Assembly (NCBI GenBank): GCA_902777125.1
Contig: CACYSQ010000006.1
Span: 1-64,000, forward strand
DNA: 64,000 nt
Source of the DNA: Ruminococcus flavefaciens
Lineage (GTDB): Bacteria > Bacillota > Clostridia > Oscillospirales > Ruminococcaceae
Direction of reading: 5' to 3'
Positions 41,796 to 49,463 of the stretch are shown here, piece by piece (position 1 is the first letter of the stretch; each line of letters begins with the position of its first letter). The notes under the pieces are model-generated. The model made no database searches. It saw only the letters and a list, made by a program, of their open reading frames with translations, and had not been told where the DNA came from. The position numbers were made by a program, and so were the translations under genes.

Positions 41796-41820
41796 AAGGC
41801 AGTCCGAAAGGGCTGCCTTT
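41796..41820 (+). terminator. Terminator after the sigma/anti-sigma pair
   Basis: AAGGCAGTCC and GGGCTGCCTT pair (one mismatch) with loop GAAA, then T. It lies 55 bp past the stop at 41741. Confidence 0.7.
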
Positions 41821-41880
41821 GAGCTTTCAGAAGGCTGTTTCCGCATTCTATTTATTATGACTGTATTTCTTCGGTATCTA

Positions 41881-41909
41881 TTGACATTTTTGTTGAAATA
41901 GTTTATAAT
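41881..41909 (+). promoter_or_regulatory. Promoter of the aldose-epimerase-like gene
   Basis: TTGACA (41881-41886), 17 bp, TATAAT (41904-41909): both hexamers are consensus, 45 bp before the start codon. Confidence 0.88.
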
Positions 41910-41953
41910 AAGAGTACGGTCCACGGCAAGCCAAATGAAAGGAATGATAATAA

Positions 41954-42964
41954 ATGAACAATTCTACACAGCTCATCAACTGGAACGGTACTACCTGCGT
42001 GAGATTGCAGGCAGGCGGCTATGAAGCCCTTGTCGCTTACGAGATAGGCTCGAACGTTATCCGTCTCCGCAATAATATTGCAGGAATGGAGTTTTTCCGC
42101 TACAGCGACAGCAATACTGCCGATACTATCAGACAGTCCGCCGAGGTCTGGGGGCTCCCCACGCTCTACCTGCCGAACCGCTTCGCTGACGGCGTTCTCA
42201 GGACCTCCGATGCAGTGTACCACCTCCCCGTGAATGAGAAGGCTCCCTATAACAACCATATCCACGGCTTTATCCACAAGAGAGTGTTCGAGGTTGTCGA
42301 GCATAATTCCGATGAAAAGTCCGCTTGGGTCAAGACCCGCTACGTTTACGACGAAAAGGACGAGTTCTTCCAGTACCTCCCTGTACCCTTCGTGGCTGAG
42401 TATACCTTCACGCTCTCCGAGAACGGTCTCACACAGGATATAAAGTTCACAAACAAGTCCGCCGACAATGTACTCCCGATGTCCCTTGCTTCGCATACCT
42501 CGATAAATGCACCCTTTGTTGACGGTGCAAAGGAGAGCGATATCCGCCTGACAGTCCCGATAGGGAAGAAGTGCGAGCTCAATGAACGCTGCCTCCCGAC
42601 AGAACAGCTCCTTTCGCTCACTCCGTGGGACCTCGAATACAAGACCGGCAACAAGTGCCCCGTGCTTCAGGTCGTTGACAACGATATGTACTTCGGTGAG
42701 TACGCCGACCTCGACCACGAGAAGTTCCACGGCGTTATCGCTGAGGATATCGCAAGCGGCAAGAAGCTCTGCTATGAGGTGTCCGAGGAGTACAAGTTCT
42801 GGATAATCTGGAACGACCGCGGCTTCAATCACTATTTCTGTCCCGAGCCTATGACCGCTATGATAGATGCGCCTAATCTCAGTCTTCCGGCTGAGGTCTC
42901 CGGCTACAGCGAGGTCAAGCCCGGCGAGTCCTTCACCTCACGCGAGAGGTTCTTCACGAAGTGA
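41954..42964 (+). CDS. Aldose 1-epimerase-like protein
   Basis: The 336-residue protein belongs to the galactose mutarotase-like superfamily (large beta-sandwich). Features are LPNRFADGVL near the N-terminus, NNHIHGFIHKRVFEV with a His pair, PMSLASHTSINAPF with the second conserved His, and a late Glu in the EVKPGESF region. Such enzymes interconvert the alpha and beta anomers of hexoses, or phosphorylated hexoses. The low similarity to GalM as I recall it makes the exact sugar uncertain. In a cellobiose-using organism an anomer-converting step before hexokinase or phosphorylase would be useful. Confidence 0.82.
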   Translation: MNNSTQLINWNGTTCVRLQAGGYEALVAYEIGSNVIRLRNNIAGMEFFRYSDSNTADTIRQSAEVWGLPTLYLPNRFADGVLRTSDAVYHLPVNEKAPYNNHIHGFIHKRVFEVVEHNSDEKSAWVKTRYVYDEKDEFFQYLPVPFVAEYTFTLSENGLTQDIKFTNKSADNVLPMSLASHTSINAPFVDGAKESDIRLTVPIGKKCELNERCLPTEQLLSLTPWDLEYKTGNKCPVLQVVDNDMYFGEYADLDHEKFHGVIAEDIASGKKLCYEVSEEYKFWIIWNDRGFNHYFCPEPMTAMIDAPNLSLPAEVSGYSEVKPGESFTSRERFFTK

Positions 42965-42975
42965 GCTGACGGCAT

Positions 42976-43410
42976 ATGAATCCGCTTGCGCTGGGACTTG
43001 CGCTGATACTGACCGGGATAATAATCACGGCTCTCGGCACGGTCAATATCTACTACGACAGGTTCGTTTTCCGCAATACAGAGGAATGCGACGCTGTTAT
43101 CACCAAGCTCCGCCGCATTCAGGGCAAGAGCTGGAACCCGAATGTGTGCATACAGATAAACGCCGAATATTCGGTGAACGGCAGACTCGTTGCCGGTTCG
43201 TATTATACCCTGCTCATAAGCAGTATCGTGAAGTATGAGGTCGGGGAAAGCGTAACCGTTGAGGTCAACCCGAAAAATCCGAAGGCTTTCCGCATAAGGG
43301 AGATCGAGGAGACCACCGAAATGCAGTACACGAAGAAGCGTTCGCCGATAATAACCGGTATAGGTCTCGCCATACTTGCGGCTGGGATAATTGTGATAAT
43401 AATGATGTAA
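42976..43410 (+). CDS. DUF3592-like membrane protein
   Basis: The 144-residue product has a membrane helix at each end (about residues 5-24 and 124-143) and a beta-rich extracytoplasmic middle with VCIQINAEYSVNGRLV and ESVTVEVNPKNPKAFRI. This is the layout of the DUF3592 family. No function is known. It begins 11 bp after the epimerase-like gene and has only a weak ribosome site, so coupling is likely. Confidence 0.72.
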   Translation: MNPLALGLALILTGIIITALGTVNIYYDRFVFRNTEECDAVITKLRRIQGKSWNPNVCIQINAEYSVNGRLVAGSYYTLLISSIVKYEVGESVTVEVNPKNPKAFRIREIEETTEMQYTKKRSPIITGIGLAILAAGIIVIIMM

Positions 43411-43428
43411 AAAACAGAGGGTGATCAT

Positions 43429-43686
43429 ATGAATGCTAATTTAATTGCAAATGCGCTGAATATTATTATAGCCAATCCAAATGTACTGGGTTCTTTCCCG
43501 AATATCCCCTTTCCCACAATGGGCGGAAAAATATGGTGGAACACGATAGCAAAGGAAAAGGGCTGGAAAGTGCAGCAGAACCAGTTTACGCACCATGTTC
43601 GTATCCTCGATTCCAATGACGTCAGAAGAGCATGGGGAACTGAAAGTGCAATGGAGGAGCTTTTCAGAAAGATCAGCAAGGATTAA
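43429..43686 (+). CDS. 85-residue protein of unknown function
   Basis: A small soluble protein; GAGGGTGATC precedes the ATG. It reads MNANLIANALNIIIANPNVL, then a Pro/Gly loop (SFPNIPFPTMGG), a Trp pair (IWWNTIAKEKGWKVQQNQ) and a C-terminal amphipathic helix. Codon use and start support a real gene. I recognise no family; the WW-containing core may be a small peptide- or nucleic-acid-binding fold, but this is a guess. A terminator-like hairpin follows. Confidence 0.65.
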   Translation: MNANLIANALNIIIANPNVLGSFPNIPFPTMGGKIWWNTIAKEKGWKVQQNQFTHHVRILDSNDVRRAWGTESAMEELFRKISKD

Positions 43687-43700
43687 TGTATTAAGCATCA

Positions 43701-43725
43701 AGGGGACGCACAGTGTGCGTCCCCT
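43701..43725. terminator. Hairpin after the 85-residue gene
   Basis: AGGGGACGCAC and GTGCGTCCCCT pair perfectly with loop AGT. A T run follows 4 bases later. The same word, GGGACGCAC-ANT-GTGCGTCCC, is used at 47932-47952 as a terminator. A degenerate dispersed repeat follows to about 43782. Confidence 0.7.
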
Positions 43726-43826
43726 GCGTTTTTGGAGTGCCGTATCGCAAGGCATGGACGTCGGGGAAGCCGTCCCCCTGCTGCTCTCTGCTTTCTTAGT
43801 TCTCAGCTCTTTTTTAAGAAAGGCTA

Positions 43827-43855
43827 TTGCAAAATCATTAACAATGTGATAATAT
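43827..43855 (+). promoter_or_regulatory. Promoter of the zinc-ribbon/TPM operon
   Basis: TTGCAA (43827-43832), 17 bp, TAATAT (43850-43855), about 40 bp before the start codon. Confidence 0.7.
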
Positions 43856-43894
43856 AGTATTATCAGTGAAACCGCTAAAAAGGAGATGATGGAA

Positions 43895-44953
43895 TTGGAC
43901 GCGGCTGAATACAAATGTCCCAATTGCAGCGCCGATCTGAAATTCGACCCGGCCACCCAGAAGCTGACCTGCGAATACTGCCTCAGCAGCTTTACAGTCG
44001 AGGCGATAAAGCAAATCTGCGCCAATGCTGAAAACAGCATCAACGCCGCTGAACAAGCTGCCGCACATGAATTCGAGGAGCATACGAACCTCTTCCACTG
44101 TGCAAGCTGCGGTGCAGATATAATGTGCGATGACCAGCAGACTGCGCTTTTCTGCTACTACTGCCACAATCCCGTCATTCTCGCCGGAAAGCTCACCGGT
44201 GATTACAAGCCGGGAAAGGTCATCGGCTTCAAATACACAAGGGAACAGGCAGAGGAAAAGTTCCGTAGCTGGATATGCAAGCGTATGTTCGTCCCCGGCA
44301 ACTTCCGGAGCAGCCAGCAGCTCGAAAAAATGACCGGTCTGTACGTCCCTTTCTGGGTCGCGGACTGCAATATCAACGTTGACTACAGCGCCCTCGGCAA
44401 AAAGGTGAGGCACTGGACCAGCGGCAGCTACAGGTACACCGAAACAAAGGAATTCCGCATCGTCCGCAAGGCCGATGTCCGTACCGAGGGCATTCCTGCC
44501 GACGGCGAGAGCAAGATAGACGATGCCCTCATGGAGGCTATCGAGCCCTTCGATTACAGCGAGCTCAGGGACTTCTCGATGTCCTACCTCAGCGGATTTT
44601 TCGCGGATAAGTACGACGTTGACAAGGCGGGAGTCTTCCCGAGGATCCGCGACCGTGCCACCCGCGCGAGCCACAGCGTTATATCCGACAGCATTACCGG
44701 CTACACTATAGTAGTCCCCTCGATAGATCAGCACGACATCGTGAAGACCGACTGGGAGTACATGATGCTCCCGGTGTGGTTCATGAGCTATAAGTATAAG
44801 GATAAGGTCTATGAATTCGCTGTGAACGGTCAGACCGGCAAGCTCGCCGGAACTCCGCCGCTGAATGTTATGAAGCTCAAGATGTTCTGTGCCGGGATAA
44901 GTGCGGCTGTTTCAGTTGCTATGGCTCTTTTGTTCGGAGGGTTCCTGCTATGA
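43895..44953 (+). CDS. Double zinc-ribbon membrane-anchored protein
   Basis: The 352-residue protein begins with two zinc ribbons: YKCPNCSADLKF with a partner CEYC, then FHCASCGADIMC with FCYYC. A beta-rich middle follows (VPFWVADCNINVDYSALGKK), and one membrane helix is at the C-terminus (about residues 325-350). The initial ribbon is the type often misannotated as a TFIIB or primosome protein. The start is not certain: TTG 43895 is 9 bp from AAGGAG, while ATG 43889 and 43886 are only 3 bp or less away. The stop overlaps the TPM gene by 4 bp. The pairing with TPM suggests a shared envelope role; unknown in detail. Confidence 0.78.
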   Translation: MDAAEYKCPNCSADLKFDPATQKLTCEYCLSSFTVEAIKQICANAENSINAAEQAAAHEFEEHTNLFHCASCGADIMCDDQQTALFCYYCHNPVILAGKLTGDYKPGKVIGFKYTREQAEEKFRSWICKRMFVPGNFRSSQQLEKMTGLYVPFWVADCNINVDYSALGKKVRHWTSGSYRYTETKEFRIVRKADVRTEGIPADGESKIDDALMEAIEPFDYSELRDFSMSYLSGFFADKYDVDKAGVFPRIRDRATRASHSVISDSITGYTIVVPSIDQHDIVKTDWEYMMLPVWFMSYKYKDKVYEFAVNGQTGKLAGTPPLNVMKLKMFCAGISAAVSVAMALLFGGFLL

Positions 44954-45864
44954 AGAAGGCACTGATAATAATATTGGAATACTTGCTCGCCCTTATTTTT
45001 ATTTTTTTCCTTTCCACCCTGATAGTCATGATAAGACCGGTCAAGGGCAATCTCAGAGTTCCGTTTGAAAGCGATAAGAATTTCTCGGAGCTTTACGACA
45101 AGGCTGATCTCTTCGACAATGCTCAGGAGAAACAGCTCCGTAAAAGGATAAAGAGCTGCTCTGAGGAGCTCGAAATGAACATTATCGTCTACATCAACAG
45201 CACCTACCGTGATGATGATGCAGTCGAGGATTTCGCTGCGAATTACTATGACCAGTGCGCCGGGGAAGAATACACCGACGGCGTCCTCATGTACATCGAC
45301 CTTTCGTCAAATGCCTATGATTACCTCTCATGCAGCGGCAAAGCCGGCATCATCTACGGCGGCAGAACAGAGGATTTCTTCGATGATTACGCTCTCCATC
45401 GCCAGCCATCGAGCTACACTCCCGATCCGGAAAGGTTCTTTGAGACGGTAACGAATTTCTGCGACCTCATGGTCAAATACAACGACAACTACATTCAGGC
45501 AGATTTCGCATACGAAAAGGACGAGGAAAACGGGATATACTTCTTCAATTATGACGGTAAATTCTATGTTACGGATTATACAGCGCCCGGTTCAAGGCGT
45601 ATAAGGCTGGTCTGTATCTTTATAATCGGACTGGTGATATACACAATAGTTTACCTCTGCATAAGAAAGAAGTATAAATTCAAGGACAAGACCAATCCCA
45701 GCATATATGTCGCAAAAGGCAAAACGAATTTCCGCGAGAGATCCGATACATTCATACGCGTGTATACTACTAAGACCAAGATAGAAACCAGCAGCAGCGG
45801 CGGCGGCGGTCACCATGGCGGAGGTCACAGCGGCGGTCACGTCGGCGGCGGAAGACATTTCTGA
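44950..45864 (+). CDS. TPM domain membrane protein with Gly/His-rich tail
   Basis: The 304-residue protein has an N-terminal membrane helix (about 5-28), a TPM-type domain (about 45-180: DKADLFDNAQEKQLRKRIKS, LEMNIIVYINSTYRDDDAVE, GVLMYIDLSSN), a second helix (about 212-232) and a C-terminal tail that ends in repeated Gly and His (GGGGHHGGGHSGGHVGGGRH). TPM domains are found in a thylakoid protein (TLP18.3) and in bacterial proteins with phosphatase-like folds. The glycine-histidine end is typical of the family and may bind metal. It overlaps the zinc-ribbon gene by 4 bp. Confidence 0.85.
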   Translation: MKKALIIILEYLLALIFIFFLSTLIVMIRPVKGNLRVPFESDKNFSELYDKADLFDNAQEKQLRKRIKSCSEELEMNIIVYINSTYRDDDAVEDFAANYYDQCAGEEYTDGVLMYIDLSSNAYDYLSCSGKAGIIYGGRTEDFFDDYALHRQPSSYTPDPERFFETVTNFCDLMVKYNDNYIQADFAYEKDEENGIYFFNYDGKFYVTDYTAPGSRRIRLVCIFIIGLVIYTIVYLCIRKKYKFKDKTNPSIYVAKGKTNFRERSDTFIRVYTTKTKIETSSSGGGGHHGGGHSGGHVGGGRHF

Positions 45865-45913
45865 TAAAACCGTGTTCCGCTTTCAGGAACAGGTCATTAT
45901 AAGGAGGATAAAT

Positions 45914-46753
45914 ATGAAAAGACTAATGGCACTTGCAGCTTCACTGACGCTTCTCGCGTCCATGCTCACAGGCTGCGGAAACGATGACGAAAGCAGTGAG
46001 GACAAGGCTGCTTCCACAAAGGCTGCCACTTCACAGGCTGCCGATGACGATGAAGACGCAGACATGGACGATGAGGACGAGGACGAAGACGACGACGATG
46101 AAAGCGGCGGTCTCCGTGTTCCCGGCAAGGAGGACGCTGCAACAGAAGCAGCTACCGAGGCCGAAGATGATGCTCCGGCAGCAAAGGGTACCTCCTTCAA
46201 GCGCGGAAGCATCAGCAAAGAAGGCGTCTACAGCAGCGAATACGCAGGCTTCAGCTTTAAAACGCCCGATAACTGGACCGTTATGACTGAGGATCAGCTC
46301 ATGAAGCTGATGAACATCGGTCTCGATTATATCGGCGATGAGAACGCTCTTGACGAGGAGCTCCTGAAGCAGGCTGCCATATTCGATTATTCGGCAAGAG
46401 ACGATGTCGGACGCAATATCACATTCATGTTCGAGAACCTCGAGGTCAGCACAGGCTCAAAGCTTGCCAAGAGCATAAACGAAAAGGAATACCTCGCATC
46501 GCTCATTGACCAGCTCGGAACGGTCTCCGGCGTGGAATACAGTGATTTCTCGCCTGTAGAAAAGGTCGAGCTCGGCGGTCAGACCTTCTACCGTCAGAGC
46601 TTTTCGGCTAACTACACCATGATGAACTATACCGTTAAGCAGTTCTACTATGTGAAGAAATACGACGGTCTTATGATGTACATTATCATGACCTCGGGCA
46701 CCGACGGCGGAGATATGACCTCATATGAGAAGAATTTTCTTCCGTTTGACTGA
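45914..46753 (+). CDS. Lipoprotein with a highly acidic linker
   Basis: The 279-residue product has a lipoprotein signal ending at LTGCG (Cys about residue 20), a linker of about 60 residues dominated by Asp and Glu, and a folded C-terminal part of about 190 residues. That part begins SSEYAGFSFKTPDNWTVMTE, a strand pattern also seen in PsbP-like/DUF1795-type proteins; this is only a resemblance. AAGGAGG lies 6 bp before the ATG. A longer upstream frame (from 45815) translates the end of the TPM gene and is rejected. Confidence 0.78.
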   Translation: MKRLMALAASLTLLASMLTGCGNDDESSEDKAASTKAATSQAADDDEDADMDDEDEDEDDDDESGGLRVPGKEDAATEAATEAEDDAPAAKGTSFKRGSISKEGVYSSEYAGFSFKTPDNWTVMTEDQLMKLMNIGLDYIGDENALDEELLKQAAIFDYSARDDVGRNITFMFENLEVSTGSKLAKSINEKEYLASLIDQLGTVSGVEYSDFSPVEKVELGGQTFYRQSFSANYTMMNYTVKQFYYVKKYDGLMMYIIMTSGTDGGDMTSYEKNFLPFD

Positions 46754-46768
46754 TAGGAGGAGTTAAAT

Positions 46769-46915
46769 ATGAAAAGATTTATTGCAGCATTTCTCTGTGC
46801 GCTCACGGCAGCAGCATTCACCTCTTGCAAGCACAAGATAAAGGACGATGACAGCAGCAGTCAGGCTCCTACCGGAAAAAAGAGCAGCTTCGTCATTGAG
46901 GAAGTCACCGACTGA
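46769..46915 (+). CDS. 48-residue lipoprotein
   Basis: A very small gene with a strong ribosome site (AGGAGGAG 8 bp before the ATG). It reads as a lipoprotein signal MKRFIAAFLCALTAAAFTSC followed by only 28 residues, basic (KHKIKDD) then Ser/Lys-rich. Its stop overlaps the start of azlC (TGATG). It looks like a real membrane-tethered peptide, or the remnant of a longer lipoprotein. Function unknown. Confidence 0.65.
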   Translation: MKRFIAAFLCALTAAAFTSCKHKIKDDDSSSQAPTGKKSSFVIEEVTD

Positions 46916-47616
46916 TGAAGAACTGGTTCTCCCGCGGCGCCTATGACGGTATCCCCATAGCTCTCGGCTATCTTTCGGTATCCTTCGGCTTCGGCATAAA
47001 GGCTGTTCAGTCAGGTCTCTCGCCTCTTGCAGCTACCGTGATATCCGCCGCAAACCTCACCTCTGCCGGACAGGCTGCGGGCGTTGACATAATCGAAGCC
47101 TGCGGCAGCCTGATAGAGATGATACTTGTCCAGTTCGTCATAAATCTCAGGTATTCGCTCATGGCCCTTTCCCTCTCGCAAAATCTCGACAGGGGCTTCT
47201 CTGTTCCGCACAGGTTCGCCGCTGCTTACGGTATAACCGATGAGATATTCGCGGTCTGCTCGACCCGGAAGGAGCCGGTCCGTCCGGCATATATGTACGG
47301 CATGATAGCTGTCGCATTTGCGGGCTGGGTCACGGGCACCGCACTCGGAGCCGCTGCCGGACAGCTTCTCCCTTCCGATATCAGGAACGCTCTCGGCATA
47401 ATGCTTTACGGTATGTTCATAGCGATAATCGTACCGCCTGCAAAGAAGCAGCTCAGCGTACTCCTTGTGATACTTGCCGCGGCAGGTCTGAGCGTGATAT
47501 TCAGGTACCTCATAACGGCTGTATCAGGCGGTTTTGCAATGATAATAAGCGCGGTAGCTGCGGCGGCTCTCGGAGCGCTGTTCTTCCCGGTAAAGGAGGA
47601 GGCTGACGGCGCATGA
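46915..47616 (+). CDS. azlC: Branched-chain amino acid export permease, large subunit (AzlC)
   Basis: The 233-residue membrane protein has about six helices and the AzlC family start GAYDGIPIALGYLSVSFGFG. With AzlD it forms a two-part exporter of branched-chain amino acids or analogues. It is overlapped by the small lipoprotein gene at its start and by azlD (4 bp) at its end. No Lrp/AsnC regulator, a common neighbour, is present. Confidence 0.92.
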   Translation: MKNWFSRGAYDGIPIALGYLSVSFGFGIKAVQSGLSPLAATVISAANLTSAGQAAGVDIIEACGSLIEMILVQFVINLRYSLMALSLSQNLDRGFSVPHRFAAAYGITDEIFAVCSTRKEPVRPAYMYGMIAVAFAGWVTGTALGAAAGQLLPSDIRNALGIMLYGMFIAIIVPPAKKQLSVLLVILAAAGLSVIFRYLITAVSGGFAMIISAVAAAALGALFFPVKEEADGA

Positions 47617-47912
47617 GACTTGCATTATATATCATCGTAATGGCTGGCGTGACCTACCTTATCCGCATGATACCGTTCGTTTTTTGCAGGAATAAGATAA
47701 AGTCAAGGTTTTTCCGGAGCTTTCTGTACTATGTACCGTATGCGGTGCTGAGTGCAATGACGATACCGGCGATATTCTACAGCACGGGCAGCTACATCAC
47801 GGCTGCGGCTGGAACGGCGGCGGCTGTCCTGCTCGCGTATTCCGGCCTGCCGCTGATAGTGGTAGCACTTGCGGCTGCGGCAGGAACTTACATAGCCGGT
47901 TTTTTTCTATAA
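47613..47912 (+). CDS. azlD: Branched-chain amino acid export, small subunit (AzlD)
   Basis: The 99-residue protein has three to four helices and the AzlD features GVTYLIRMIPFVFCR and FLYYVPYAVLSAMTIPAIFY. It overlaps azlC by 4 bp, indicating coupled translation. A terminator follows at 47932. Confidence 0.9.
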   Translation: MRLALYIIVMAGVTYLIRMIPFVFCRNKIKSRFFRSFLYYVPYAVLSAMTIPAIFYSTGSYITAAAGTAAAVLLAYSGLPLIVVALAAAAGTYIAGFFL

Positions 47913-47931
47913 TGTTTGCGATAAACGAAAG

Positions 47932-47959
47932 GGACGCACAATGTGCGTCCCTGTTTTTG
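47932..47959 (+). terminator. Terminator after azlD
   Basis: GGGACGCAC and GTGCGTCCC pair with loop AAT and are followed by TGTTTTTGG. It is convergent with the lipoprotein gene ending at 47961. Confidence 0.8.
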
Positions 47960-47960
47960 G

Positions 47961-48410
47961 TTATTCTTCCGATATCTTTGCCATAAGGCTGGCTCTGTAT
48001 TCTTCAAGCGTATTGCCGCCGGCTCCGTTATCGTTCCAGTGGGTCACATACTGGCTGTCCCAGCTGTCGGCTACAGCTACACCGTCGACCTTATAATCCT
48101 TTATAAATATAACATATTCGTAATCCGAAAGGCTGCTGAAATAAACAAGCGCACTTTTCCTCATATCATCTGCATAGGACGTATTATAAGAATCCTTTGA
48201 GGTTATCACGACCGGCTTCTTTTTGTCATCGGCGATATTCAAGCCCTTGGAGTCAATTTCAGTAAGTGCAGCGTCAAAGCTTTTGAACGTTGAGCTTGCT
48301 ACAGATCTGAGCTTATCAGGGTCAGTACCCTTGCTTCCGCTGTCGCCGCACGAAACGGCTGCACAGGTCATGAGCACACAGGCTGTCAGTATTGATAATG
48401 ATTTTTTCAT
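47961..48410 (-). CDS. Lipoprotein of unknown function
   Basis: The 149-residue product has a lipoprotein signal (AAVSC, Cys 21) and a mixed domain of about 120 residues with FKSFDAALTEIDSKGL, an ALVYFSSLSDYEYVIFIKDY core and a C-terminal LEEYRASLMAKISEE helix. No family is recognised. It is monocistronic, with its own promoter at 48445-48473 and AAGGAG before the start. Confidence 0.7.
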   Translation of the reverse strand: MKKSLSILTACVLMTCAAVSCGDSGSKGTDPDKLRSVASSTFKSFDAALTEIDSKGLNIADDKKKPVVITSKDSYNTSYADDMRKSALVYFSSLSDYEYVIFIKDYKVDGVAVADSWDSQYVTHWNDNGAGGNTLEEYRASLMAKISEE

Positions 48411-48444
48411 ATGTCACAGCTCCTTAAAATGATTTTCTGACTGT

Positions 48445-48473
48445 ATTATACCACCTCGCCTTCCGAAAGTCAA
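48445..48473 (-). promoter_or_regulatory. Promoter of the 47961-48410 lipoprotein gene
   Basis: TTGACT (48468-48473), 17 bp, TATAAT (48445-48450) on the minus strand. It is back to back with the spoVAC promoter candidate. Confidence 0.82.
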
Positions 48474-48479
48474 TATGCT

Positions 48480-48508
48480 GCATAATTTTCTCATTCCGCG
48501 GCATAATA
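48480..48508 (+). promoter_or_regulatory. Sigma-G-like promoter of spoVAC
   Basis: GCATA (48480-48484), 17 bp, CATAATA (48502-48508), 21 bp before the spoVAC start. This matches the forespore sigma-G pattern (GHATR, about 18 bp, CATNHTA) as known in B. subtilis. No housekeeping -35 sits at the right distance. Confidence 0.6.
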
Positions 48509-48529
48509 GCCTCAGAAGGAGCTGATAGC

Positions 48530-48967
48530 ATGAACATTACCCCGGAAATATACGACCGCATGAGCCGCCGTGCCTCCCCGAGATCGAAAAGCGCCGTGAA
48601 CGTACCTGTGGCATTCTTCACGGGCGGAGGCATCTGTGCTCTCGGACAGGTGATATCCCACATTTTTACCGCGAACGGTGCTGACAAGGTGCAGTCCGGC
48701 GCATGGACCTCGATAATACTCATCGCCCTGAGCGTTGTACTGACCGGCTTTGGGCTTTACCACAAGCTCGCGAAACACGCCGGCGCAGGAACGCTCGTCC
48801 CGATAACCGGCTTCTCAAACGCGGTGAGCTCGTCGGCGATAGAGGCGAAATCGGAGGGCTTCGTCCTCGGCGTGGGCACAAAAATATTCACCATAGCCGG
48901 ACCTGTGATACTCTACGGCAGTGCGGCTTCGGTGATATTCGGACTGATATACTATTTTGCAGGATAA
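48530..48967 (+). CDS. spoVAC: Stage V sporulation protein AC
   Basis: The 145-residue membrane protein has the SpoVAC features: VAFFTGGGICALGQVI, LTGFGLYHKLAKHAGAGTL, PITGFSNAVSSSAIEAKSEG and LGVGTKIFTIAGPVILYG. In spore-formers SpoVA proteins move calcium dipicolinate into and out of the spore; SpoVAC acts as a mechanosensitive channel. The gene stands alone: no spoVAD or spoVAE follows. The ATG follows AAGGAG. Cellulolytic ruminococci are usually called asporogenous, so presence with a sigma-G-like promoter is noteworthy. Confidence 0.9.
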   Translation: MNITPEIYDRMSRRASPRSKSAVNVPVAFFTGGGICALGQVISHIFTANGADKVQSGAWTSIILIALSVVLTGFGLYHKLAKHAGAGTLVPITGFSNAVSSSAIEAKSEGFVLGVGTKIFTIAGPVILYGSAASVIFGLIYYFAG

Positions 48968-48976
48968 AGAAAAATA

Positions 48977-48999
48977 AGCAGGGCATAAGCCCTGCTTTG
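48977..48999 (+). terminator. Terminator after spoVAC
   Basis: AGCAGGGC and GCCCTGCT pair with loop ATAA, then TT. It begins 10 bp after the stop codon. Confidence 0.7.
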
Positions 49000-49463
49000 A
49001 CACAGATAAATTAAAATAAATATGTGTAGAACAAAAGAAAGGAGACAACAAAACGAGTGTTAATAATTAAAGATTATTTAACACTATGGTTATTATAGCT
49101 TATTTTCCGGGGCAAGTCAAGTGGAAACCCCAATTTTTTCCGAATAGAACATTATTTTTGTCATTATGCACAAACAATCGGTTCGCTCACTGTAGGATTT
49201 CACCAACGGATCGAGCCCGGCGTCAAGGGCTTCTATCACTATGCACTGAGCCTTTCTCTCCCGGACTGCATTTCATAGTCAAATTGCTTAAATATGAGCG
49301 TTCATTTTTATATATAAATTTGCGACATTATTGCCGGAAAGGTGTTTACAAAATTTCTGAATTGTGTTATAATAACAGAAGTAGTTATACCCGGTTAACT
49401 TTTTCACAATCAGGGGTGCCGGAATAACGCCTAACTTTATTATCACTTTGGGAGGTCTTTCCT
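49000..49463. other. Long gap and leader upstream of nifJ
   Basis: The first half (49000-49340) holds no gene I can support. It includes AT-rich DNA and a 130-bp richer stretch (about 49160-49290) with an open frame of about 50 codons on the minus strand (VIEALDAGLDPLVKSYSER) that lacks a ribosome site. The second half carries the nifJ promoter and a leader of about 85 bases. No riboswitch was recognised. Confidence 0.5.
49345..49377 (+). promoter_or_regulatory. nifJ promoter with palindrome over the -10
   Basis: TTTACA (49345-49350), 17 bp, TATAAT (49368-49373). The -10 is the centre of the palindrome TGTTAT-A-ATAACA (49365-49377), a possible operator. It resembles, but does not match, the Rex site TTGTTAANNNNTTAACAA. 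Confidence 0.72.

Noticed and set aside
41903-42832. 309-codon open frame opposite the aldose-epimerase-like gene
   Set aside because: Covers the true gene on the other strand and would read through its promoter; no recognisable domain.
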